DNA of 19,858 nucleotides, taken from JBGOTP01 sp041476545 (lineage in GTDB: Bacteria > Acidobacteriota > Vicinamibacteria > Vicinamibacterales > CAVVIG01). The notes under the pieces are model-generated. The model made no database searches, was not told the origin of the DNA, and saw only the letters and a program-made list of their open reading frames with translations. Within the stretch, counting starts at the first letter, position 1, and every line of letters begins with the position of its first letter. The translations under genes were made by a program, and so were the position numbers. The DNA is taken from contig JBGOTP010000054.1 in the NCBI GenBank assembly GCA_041476545.1, positions 1 to 19,858 on the forward strand. The letters run 5' to 3'. This document shows, one piece after another, positions 10,287 to 16,707 of the stretch.

Positions 10287-11090
10287 CTAGTGGCCCGTGA
10301 ACTGTGCCTTCCGCTTCTCGAGGAAGGCCCGAGTGCCTTCGCGCATATCGTCCGTGCTCGAGACAAGGCCGAACAACGTCGCCTCGAACGCGCACGCGTC
10401 GCCGAACGGCATCTCGAGCCCCTTGTTGATGGCGCTGATGATGTATCGCACGGCGACCGGCGCCTGCTGCGCCAGCAGGGCGGCCAGCCGCTTCGCCTCG
10501 GCCATCAGATCCGCCGCCGGCACCACCCGGTTGACGAGTCCAATGCGCTCGGCCTGCGCGGCATCGATGGGCGCGCCCGTGAGAATCATCTCCATCGCCT
10601 TGCCCTTGCCAACCAGCCGCGCGAGACGCTGCGTGCCCGCGTATCCGGGGAGAAGGCCGAGGGCAATCTCGGGCTGCCCGAGCCGGGCCGTGTCGGCCGC
10701 CAGACGGAGCGTGCACGACATCGCCAGCTCGCAGCCGCCGCCCAGCGCAAAACCGTTGATCGCGGCAATGACCGGCTTGCCGAGATTCTCGATGAGGTCG
10801 AATACCCGCTGTCCGGCGAGCGCGTGCTCGCGTGCCGACACCGGCGTTTGGACGGCAAGTTCGTTGATGTCGGCCCCGGCGACAAACGACCGGTCTCCCG
10901 CGCCCGTCAGGACAATCGCGCGGATGCTCTCGTCCTTCTCGAGATCCAGAAAGGCGCGATGGAGTTCGTCGAGTGTCTGCCGGTCGAGCGCGTTGAGCAC
11001 CTTCGGGCGGCGGATCGTGACGATGACCACACCGGGCGCAACGCCAGAGCCGGCGTCCTCTCGCTCGAGAAGCAGGTTGTCAACGGCCAT
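10287..11090 (-). CDS. Enoyl-CoA hydratase/isomerase (crotonase family)
   Basis: The 267-residue protein is a crotonase-fold enzyme, most likely hydrating 2-enoyl-CoA to 3-hydroxyacyl-CoA. The oxyanion-hole segments are AGADI (71-75) and GFALGGGCEL (113-122). The two glutamates needed for hydratase activity are both present, E121 and E141, 20 residues apart as in rat crotonase (E144/E164). This argues for a true hydratase over a family member lacking one of them. Short-chain substrates such as crotonyl-CoA are likely, but chain length cannot be read from the sequence. The gene overlaps the end of vanZ by 11 bases, so translation is probably coupled. The link to its membrane-protein neighbours may be only transcriptional. 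Confidence 0.9.
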   Translation of the reverse strand: MAVDNLLLEREDAGSGVAPGVVIVTIRRPKVLNALDRQTLDELHRAFLDLEKDESIRAIVLTGAGDRSFVAGADINELAVQTPVSAREHALAGQRVFDLIENLGKPVIAAINGFALGGGCELAMSCTLRLAADTARLGQPEIALGLLPGYAGTQRLARLVGKGKAMEMILTGAPIDAAQAERIGLVNRVVPAADLMAEAKRLAALLAQQAPVAVRYIISAINKGLEMPFGDACAFEATLFGLVSSTDDMREGTRAFLEKRKAQFTGH

Positions 11091-11478
11091 GACGTTCCCG
11101 AATTATACCCGCGTACAGCAGGCCCGCCGCCAGCGTGGCGCCGATGGCGTCCGACATGACGTCGAACACGTCCATCTGACGCGGCGGCACGAAGAACTGG
11201 TGGAGTTCGTCGGTCACGCCGTACGCCGTGCAGAAGACGACAGCCGACACCACCACGCCAAACGCCACTGGACGCCGCCACCCTCCCGCGCGCGCGCGAA
11301 CGAACAGTGCGCTCAACCCGCCGTACAGCAAGACGTGTGCGTACTTGTCGGACCCCGGACCCGGGAGTTCCGGGAGCTCGGGCGGATGCGAGATGGAGGA
11401 CAACCCGAAAATGAGCGCCATGTAGAGTACGACAGGCACCCAGAGGGAAACGGAAACGGGGCCGGGAGTCGTTTTCAA
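11080..11478 (-). CDS. VanZ-like family membrane protein
   Basis: This small integral membrane protein (132 residues) has the VanZ-like pattern: a first helix (about 11-28), then SDKYAHVLLYGGL (43-55) with conserved D44, K45 and H48. After a middle helix come TDELHQFFVPPRQMDVFDV with D90, E91, Q94, R100 and D106, then a final helix. VanZ itself gives teicoplanin resistance, but most family members have no known role, and no other van genes are here. The start is a TTG at 11478, supported by AAGGTGG six bases upstream. The stop overlaps the start of the hydratase gene. Confidence 0.8.
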   Translation of the reverse strand: MKTTPGPVSVSLWVPVVLYMALIFGLSSISHPPELPELPGPGSDKYAHVLLYGGLSALFVRARAGGWRRPVAFGVVVSAVVFCTAYGVTDELHQFFVPPRQMDVFDVMSDAIGATLAAGLLYAGIIRERHGR

Positions 11479-11512
11479 AACCTGCCACCTTGGCCCGACC
11501 CCGTTGTCGTTG

Positions 11513-11686
11513 TCACAGGGGAACTGGGTACATCAGCCAGCCGAGCACCAGCGCCGCGGCGATGAACCCGGCGAAGAGGGCTCCACCAAACCGTACTTGC
11601 CCACCGACATCGTCCTTGGACAGCAGGCTGAAGACGAGCGAGACGAAAAACGCGAAGGTGACGAGCAGGAGGATGTGACTGCGCAT
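11513..11686 (-). CDS. Small two-helix membrane protein (57 residues)
   Basis: I do not recognise a family. The product begins MRSHILLLVTFAFFVSL and ends WLMYPVPL. A first hydrophobic helix spans about residues 4-22. A short polar turn with SKDDVGGQVR (23-32) follows, then a second helix at about 34-52. Its ATG shares one base with the upstream gene's stop codon (TGATG at 11688-11684), which strongly suggests coupled translation. The clear hydrophobic pattern and the tight junction favour a real gene. A longer overlapping frame at 11475-11705 reads as Arg/Pro-rich sequence and looks like a shadow. The VanZ-like gene starts 34 bases downstream. Confidence 0.75.
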   Translation of the reverse strand: MRSHILLLVTFAFFVSLVFSLLSKDDVGGQVRFGGALFAGFIAAALVLGWLMYPVPL

Positions 11687-12078
11687 CACTTGCGACCGAC
11701 GGCAATGTCGTACGCGTCGATGACGACCAGCACGTTCAGCAGGCCGGCCACGATCACGAACGTATTCCCGTACTCGTAGGTCACCGCAGTCAGGTCGCCG
11801 CCGGCGCGTCCGAGCGCGTTCGCGATGACATACGGCAGCCCGTTCCCGATATCGGCCAGAGCCATGAGACAGACGAGCGGATCCGAGAAATCAAACGGAA
11901 AAATCCGGCCCTGGACGGCGAGACCAATCGCAAACATCATCGGGAGTGCGAGGAGGAAGATGAGACCTTTCGCGCGGCGGCCCAGCCACAAGTGCCCGGC
12001 GCCGGGAACAGCCCACGCCGCGAGGCACAGCAGCACGAGCCCACCCGCTGGTGTCTCTTCGGCAGCACGGACAGGCAC
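11686..12078 (-). CDS. Four-pass membrane protein, DUF6677-like
   Basis: A small membrane protein of unknown function, 130 residues from the GTG at 12078 (147 if the TTG at 12129 is used). It begins with a helix ending VPGAGHLWLGRRAKGL, a pattern shared with TM2-domain and DUF6677 proteins. Two further helices follow. The C-terminal block TYEYGNTFVIVAGLLNVL leads into DAYDIAVGRK. I assign DUF6677 from memory of these blocks, so treat it as tentative. I prefer the GTG because AGGA lies just before it, the extra residues look unstructured, and a TTG start would leave only 63 bases before the divergent ATG at 12193. The stop overlaps the next gene's start. Confidence 0.65.
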   Translation of the reverse strand: MPVRAAEETPAGGLVLLCLAAWAVPGAGHLWLGRRAKGLIFLLALPMMFAIGLAVQGRIFPFDFSDPLVCLMALADIGNGLPYVIANALGRAGGDLTAVTYEYGNTFVIVAGLLNVLVVIDAYDIAVGRK

Positions 12079-12192
12079 GGTTCCTAAGTCTACCTCAGGC
12101 GCGCTGATGGACGACCCGCCGAGTGACAATCCGATCGGGCTGCGTTGAACGCCGCATCGATATCACCGCCGGCAAGGATAGACTTTCATCAC
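12079..12192. other. Divergent intergenic region between the two gene sets
   Basis: This 114-base stretch separates the leftward and rightward genes when the internal starts are used. It should hold promoters for both directions. I see TAGACT (12179-12184) as a possible rightward -10 without a matching -35, and TTGTCA (12129-12124) as a possible leftward -35 without a good -10. No convincing promoter pair or repeat is present. Confidence 0.35.
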
Positions 12193-14667
12193 ATGATTCA
12201 GCTCCTGGCCGTGGCGTGCGTCTCCGCCACGCTCCTGATGACCGAACTCGCCCTGACCCGCATCTTCTCGGTCGTCATGTACTACCACTTCGCGTTTCTC
12301 GCCATCTCCATCGCGCTCTTCGGCCTGAGCGCAAGCGGCGTCTTCGCGTATCTGCGACGGCAGGCACTCGATCGCCGTGCGACCGAGATGCTCCTGGCGA
12401 CTCAGTCCCTGATCTACGCGGTCTGCACGAGCGTGGCGCTCTTCGCGCTCGTCAGACTGCGGGTGGGACTCACCTACTCCCCGCAGAACCTCGCGTTGAT
12501 GCTGACGATCTATGCGCTGGCCGCGCTGCCGTTCTTTTCGGGCGGCCTGGTCATCACGCTGGCGATCTCGCGATTCTCGGCGCGCATCAATGCCGTCTAC
12601 GCCGCCGACCTCACAGGAGCCGCCGCCGGCTGCCTGATCCTGATCCCCCTCCTCAACACGCTGGGCGCACCGGGCGTCGTCCTGACCGCGGCCGCGCTCG
12701 CCTCGACCGCCGCCATTCTGTTCGCACCACCGGCGCGGCGGGCACGGGTCGCCACGATCGGCGCCGTTATCGTGCTGGTGCCCATCGCCGGCCAGCTGTC
12801 CGGCATTGCCGGATTCGATGTGAAGGATACGAAGGGCCATCAAGGTGACCGGATCCTCTTCAGCAAGTGGAATTCGTTTTCGCGGATCGGCGTCTACGAC
12901 CGTGAGCACGGAGACTGGTCCCTGAGCGCCGCGTACGACGGCCCGTTGCCCGAGACGAAATTCATGGACATCGACTCGGCCGCGTCTACGCCGATTCTCC
13001 GCCTGGCGCCGGACCTGTCGAATGTGCAGTACCTGCGCTACGAACTGACGGCGCTGGCGTATCACCTCAAGGAACAGGGATCAGAGGTTAGAGGTTTGAG
13101 GTTGGGGGAAGCCCTCTCCAACCCCCTGACCTCTAACCTCCAACCTCCAACCTCTGAAGGCTTCACCGCCCTCGTCATCGGTCCCGGCGGGGGGCGGGAT
13201 CTCGTCTCGGCGCTTGTGTTCGGCGCGCGCCGCGTAGACGGGGTGGAAATCAATCCGATCATCGCGGACGCCGTGATGCGCGACCGGTTTCGTGAATTCT
13301 CCGGCGGCATCTATACGAATCCACGGGTCCGCATTTTCGTGGAGGATGGCCGCAGTTTCGTCCGGCGGACGCCCGAGCGCTACGACGTCATTCAGGCCTC
13401 GCTCGTCGACACCTGGGCGGCCACGGCCGCAGGCGCATACACGCTCACCGAGAACACGCTCTACACGGTCGAGGCCTTCAACGACTACCTGGATCACCTG
13501 ACGGACGCCGGCGTCCTCACGATCACCCGGTGGGTGTTTGATGGATTGCGCCTGGTGTCACTCGCCCAGGCCGCCTGCGCCGCGCGCGGCTGGGACGCCT
13601 CGTCTCGCCTGGCCATCGTTCAGCACGATCGTGTCGCGACGTTTCTCTTGAAGAAGTCGCCCTTCACGCCCGAGGAAGTTGCGACCCTCCGGAGCGCGGC
13701 GGCACGCTTGCGCTTCCAGGTCCTGTACGCGCCTGGGGACGACACCACGCCCGCCGATGCGAGCACGCCGGCCAACGCGAGCGCGCAGCAGGCCACGAGC
13801 GCGCCGCAGCTTGTCGGCGGCACGAATACGGCCGACTACGCACGGCTGATTCGCTCGACGGATCGCGAGCAGTTTTATCGGGACTACGCGCAGGACATCC
13901 GTCCCACGACCGACGATCGGCCCTTCTTCTTCCACACGACGAAGCTAGGCGACCAGTTTCGGCTGGTGCTCGGCCGCTCGATGCTGTTCGGCAACGGCTT
14001 GAGCGCCTTGCTCACACTGATGGTGATTTCACTCGCGCTGGTCGTACTGTTCGTCGTCGGCCCGCTCGCACTGGCTGGCGGGACCCTCGCGCGTGGATGG
14101 CTCGCATGGCTGGTCTATTTCGGCGCGCTTGGCAGCGGCTTCATGCTGATCGAAGTGTCGATCCTTCAGCGATTCGTGCTGCTACTCGGGCATCCCGTGT
14201 ACTCGTTGACCGTCACGCTCTTCTCGCTCCTGCTGGGAACCGGAGTGGGCGCGGCCTGGAGCCGGAGGCTCGGCGGCCCGCGCCTCGCGCGCGCGACCGC
14301 GATCACGCTCGGCCTGATTGCCGCGATCGCAGTCCTCTGTCTCGTTGGGCTGGCGCCCCTGGTCGCATGGGCCATTCCCTTCTCGCGTGCGATCCGTATT
14401 GGCATTGCCGTGGCGGTGCTCCTGCCGGTGGGGATGGTGCTCGGCGTCCCGATGCCGGCGGGGATTCAGCTCCTGCGGGCCCGCGCACCCGAGATGCTGA
14501 CCTGGGCCTGGGGCATAAACGGCGCGCTCTCCGTCGTCGGGGCCACGCTCGCGATCTTTGTCGCGATGAACTGGGGTTTTGGCGTCACGCTGCTCGGGGC
14601 GTCCGGAGTCTACCTGGTCGCCCTCCTCGCGCTCCAGCAGGCAACCCACCGTAGCGCAGGCCTTTAG
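12193..14667 (+). CDS. Multi-pass membrane protein with spermidine-synthase-like domain
   Basis: The 824-residue protein has about seven N-terminal membrane helices (1-225), a soluble Rossmann domain (about 320-470) and about seven C-terminal helices (from about 595). The Rossmann domain has GPGGGRD at 330-336, the acidic VDGVEINP and VEDGRSF, as in aminopropyltransferases and SAM-dependent methyltransferases. The usual catalytic DxxDPxGPA-type segment is replaced by QASLVDTWAATAAGA, so polyamine synthesis is doubtful. Residues 297-322 are encoded by a repeat hairpin (13081-13157). An Ala/Thr/Pro-rich linker with a short repeat (ADASTPANAS) lies near 517-530. I prefer the ATG at 12193 over the TTG at 12145 because it opens directly into the first helix. 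Function is unknown; membrane-bound SpeE-like proteins of this layout are known in several phyla. Confidence 0.8.
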   Translation: MIQLLAVACVSATLLMTELALTRIFSVVMYYHFAFLAISIALFGLSASGVFAYLRRQALDRRATEMLLATQSLIYAVCTSVALFALVRLRVGLTYSPQNLALMLTIYALAALPFFSGGLVITLAISRFSARINAVYAADLTGAAAGCLILIPLLNTLGAPGVVLTAAALASTAAILFAPPARRARVATIGAVIVLVPIAGQLSGIAGFDVKDTKGHQGDRILFSKWNSFSRIGVYDREHGDWSLSAAYDGPLPETKFMDIDSAASTPILRLAPDLSNVQYLRYELTALAYHLKEQGSEVRGLRLGEALSNPLTSNLQPPTSEGFTALVIGPGGGRDLVSALVFGARRVDGVEINPIIADAVMRDRFREFSGGIYTNPRVRIFVEDGRSFVRRTPERYDVIQASLVDTWAATAAGAYTLTENTLYTVEAFNDYLDHLTDAGVLTITRWVFDGLRLVSLAQAACAARGWDASSRLAIVQHDRVATFLLKKSPFTPEEVATLRSAAARLRFQVLYAPGDDTTPADASTPANASAQQATSAPQLVGGTNTADYARLIRSTDREQFYRDYAQDIRPTTDDRPFFFHTTKLGDQFRLVLGRSMLFGNGLSALLTLMVISLALVVLFVVGPLALAGGTLARGWLAWLVYFGALGSGFMLIEVSILQRFVLLLGHPVYSLTVTLFSLLLGTGVGAAWSRRLGGPRLARATAITLGLIAAIAVLCLVGLAPLVAWAIPFSRAIRIGIAVAVLLPVGMVLGVPMPAGIQLLRARAPEMLTWAWGINGALSVVGATLAIFVAMNWGFGVTLLGASGVYLVALLALQQATHRSAGL
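13081..13157. repeat. In-frame hairpin repeat of GAGGTTN heptamers inside a gene
   Basis: The left arm begins TCAGAGGTTAGAGGTTTGAG and the right arm ends CCAACCTCTGA. The outermost nine bases are perfectly complementary, and the arms stay complementary through three heptamer units with changes at one position per unit. The element lies between an ALAYHLK segment and the GPGGGRD SAM-binding loop and adds about 26 residues without a stop or frameshift. The unit type resembles the GGCTGGA array at 5561-5611. Confidence 0.88.
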
Positions 14668-14702
14668 GCTGTGTTACGGTCATTTCCCCAACGCTTGAAA
14701 TC

Positions 14703-14751
14703 TGAACATCGTCTTGTGTCTTAACAATGTTAATATTATGAACACTGTTCA
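14703..14751. promoter_or_regulatory. Tandem palindromic operators upstream of the TetR gene
   Basis: Two 13-base palindromes with six-base perfect arms are present: TTAACAATGTTAA (14721-14733) and TGAACACTGTTCA (14739-14751). They share the pattern TNAACA-N-TGTTNA and their centres are 18 bases apart. A third TGAACA half-site at 14703-14708 would centre a further 18 bases upstream, though its other half is degenerate. The sites overlap an AT-rich stretch with TAATAT/TATTAT (14731-14739) that could be the -10 region. The second palindrome ends 12 bases before the tetR start codon. Autorepression of the efflux operon is the natural reading. Confidence 0.7.
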
Positions 14752-14763
14752 GACCTGGACACT

Positions 14764-15441
14764 ATGGGCATCAAAGAACGACAGGGACGTGACCGCGAAG
14801 CCGTTCGAAGGGCCATCCTCGATGCGGCGAGAGACCTCTTCGTCAGCGAGGGGTTTCAGAACGTTTCGATTCGCAAGATTGCCGACCGCATCGAGTACAG
14901 TCCGGCCGCCCTCTACGGGTACTTCCCGTCGAAGGACGATCTCTTTTTCGCGCTTGCCGAGGAAGGGTTCCGGCTGCTGTTCGGGAAACCCTCCTCGGTC
15001 GAGCCGGCCCAGGCGCTGCCGCCGCTCGAACGCATTCGCACCATTTTCTGGCGTCTTTACCAATTCAGCTGCGACCATCCGCAGTACTTCGCACTGATGT
15101 TCCTCGACCGCAGCGTGCCCCGTATCAATCGCGAGTACGAGCGTTTTGCGTTCGCGCGCGAGATGCGGGCCCTCCTTGTGGCTCAGGTCCAGCACTGCAT
15201 CGATGAAGGTGTGTTTCCCTCGACGGTGCCGCCGATGGTGGCCTTCCGCGTCCTCACCAGCGGATTGCTCGGCGTGGCATCCATGCGGCTGTCGGATCGC
15301 CTCGCCCCAGGCGAGAACGCGGGCGATCTGGCCCGCGATGTTCTCGACGTCTCGATCGCCGGACTCCAAAGCGGTGTCGCCCTTCGTTCGACCACAACGG
15401 GGTATTCGGTCGACGAAGAGCCAAACGTGCAGGCCTCATAG
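14764..15441 (+). CDS. TetR/AcrR-family transcriptional regulator
   Basis: The 225-residue protein has the TetR N-terminal helix-turn-helix: AILDAARDLFVSEGF (17-31), then VSIRKIADRIEYSPAALYGY with FPSKDDLF (34-61). The C-terminal ligand domain is less conserved and gives no hint of the inducer. The gene is first in a plus-strand run with the adaptor and RND transporter genes, 24 bases before the adaptor start. It is therefore probably a local repressor of that efflux operon and of itself, acting at the palindromes at 14721-14751. The ATG at 14764 is the only start that keeps the intact DNA-binding domain without running into the operators. Confidence 0.92.
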   Translation: MGIKERQGRDREAVRRAILDAARDLFVSEGFQNVSIRKIADRIEYSPAALYGYFPSKDDLFFALAEEGFRLLFGKPSSVEPAQALPPLERIRTIFWRLYQFSCDHPQYFALMFLDRSVPRINREYERFAFAREMRALLVAQVQHCIDEGVFPSTVPPMVAFRVLTSGLLGVASMRLSDRLAPGENAGDLARDVLDVSIAGLQSGVALRSTTTGYSVDEEPNVQAS

Positions 15442-15465
15442 CGTTTTCCAACGGGAGTTGTGTTG

Positions 15466-16704
15466 ATGTCTCGCGCGTTCATCTCATTTCGGGTCCTGCG
15501 GCGACAGCCGGACGCCACAACGGGGACGGCCCTCTTAGGGGTCATCGCGTTGCTCGCAGGTGCGCTCGTGTGGACATCGTGCAGCGCGGCAAACGGCAAA
15601 GCCGCCGAGCCTGCCACCGCGGCGCCGATCGCGGTCGCAGCGACGGCAGCCATTGAACAGCCGGCTATGCGATTCATCCGCGCGACCGGCAGCCTGATGG
15701 CGGAAGACCAGGCGGGCGTCGCCGCCGAGACCGCGGGCCGCGTCACGGCCACGCCCGTCGAGCGGGGCCAGGCCGTATCTGAGGGCACCGAACTCGTGCG
15801 CCTGTCGTCTGCCGAAACCGACGCCCAGGTGAAAGAGGCAGAGGCCAATGCCGCGCAGATCGCCGCTCGCCTCGGTCTGACCGGCACCGACGTCCTCGAC
15901 GTGGAAGCGGTCCCCGAGGTGCAGACTGCCAGGTCTTCGTACCTCCTCGCGCAGAGCGAGTTCTCGCGCATCCAGTCGCTCCTCGATCAGCGCGTCGTCT
16001 CGCAGGCCGAGTACGACCAGCGCCGCACGCAACTGGACGCGACGCGCCAGCAGTACGAGGGCGCAAGGAACGCCGCGGCGCAGCAGTATCAGTCGCTTCA
16101 GGCGGCTCGAGCTCGCGTGACGCTCGCGCGCAAGGCGCTCTCGGACACGGTCGTCCGCGCGCCATTCCCAGGGCTCGTGGCGGAACGCATGGTGTCGGTC
16201 GGTGACTACGTCACCAAGGGCACCAAAGTCGCCGGCGTCGTGCGCGTCGACCCGCTGCGCCTCCGGCTCACCGTACCGGAGCAGTTGGTGTCTGCGGTCG
16301 GCGTGGGCCAGCCGGTGACCTTCGAGGTGGACGCGTATCCCGGTCGCAGGTTTCAGGGCAACGTCCGGTACATCTCGCCGACGCTCGAGGCGAACCAGCG
16401 GGCGCTCACCGTGGAAGCGGTTGTCGCGAATCCTGACGGAACACTGAAGCCGGGATTCTTTGCCACCGCGCAGCTGCAGCAACGGCTGAAGACGCCAGCC
16501 ACCCTCGTGCCAGCAGCCGCGGTTCAGACGAGCAACGGGACCAGCCGGGTCTACGTCGTGGCCGGCGATCACGTCGAGGAGCGCATCGTCACGATCGGTG
16601 AGACGGTGAACGCCCTCGTCGAAATCATCACCGGCTTGAAAGCCGGTGAGCGGGTGGCCACGGCGCACGTGGCACAACTGGCCGACGGGACAAAGGTGCA
16701 ATAG
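15466..16704 (+). CDS. RND efflux periplasmic adaptor (membrane fusion protein)
   Basis: The 412-residue adaptor would bridge the RND pump and an outer-membrane channel. It has an N-terminal hydrophobic segment ending ALVWTSC, which could be a signal peptide or a poor lipobox (tryptophan at -3). A split lipoyl domain follows, with ETAGRVTATPVERGQAVSEG and later VRAPFPGLVAERMVSVGDYV. Between these halves lies an alpha-helical hairpin rich in Ala, Gln and Glu. Beta-barrel and membrane-proximal domains follow. I chose the ATG at 15466 because GGGAG lies 8 bases upstream; the GTG at 15460 and TTG at 15463 are too close to it. No outer-membrane (TolC-like) gene is in the window. Confidence 0.93.
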   Translation: MSRAFISFRVLRRQPDATTGTALLGVIALLAGALVWTSCSAANGKAAEPATAAPIAVAATAAIEQPAMRFIRATGSLMAEDQAGVAAETAGRVTATPVERGQAVSEGTELVRLSSAETDAQVKEAEANAAQIAARLGLTGTDVLDVEAVPEVQTARSSYLLAQSEFSRIQSLLDQRVVSQAEYDQRRTQLDATRQQYEGARNAAAQQYQSLQAARARVTLARKALSDTVVRAPFPGLVAERMVSVGDYVTKGTKVAGVVRVDPLRLRLTVPEQLVSAVGVGQPVTFEVDAYPGRRFQGNVRYISPTLEANQRALTVEAVVANPDGTLKPGFFATAQLQQRLKTPATLVPAAAVQTSNGTSRVYVVAGDHVEERIVTIGETVNALVEIITGLKAGERVATAHVAQLADGTKVQ

Positions 16705-16707
16705 GTC

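Noticed and set aside
11080..11478. Teicoplanin-resistance assignment for the VanZ-like gene
   Set aside because: No vanA/H/X or regulatory genes are nearby, and most VanZ-like proteins are unrelated to glycopeptide resistance.
11475..11705. Minus-strand open frame of 76 codons between the VanZ-like and DUF6677-like genes
   Set aside because: It is Arg/Pro/Ser-rich, whereas the overlapping 57-codon frame gives two clean membrane helices and a TGATG coupled start.
12145..12192. Upstream TTG start for the spermidine-synthase-like gene
   Set aside because: It has no ribosome-binding motif, adds unstructured residues before the first helix, and would shrink the divergent promoter region.
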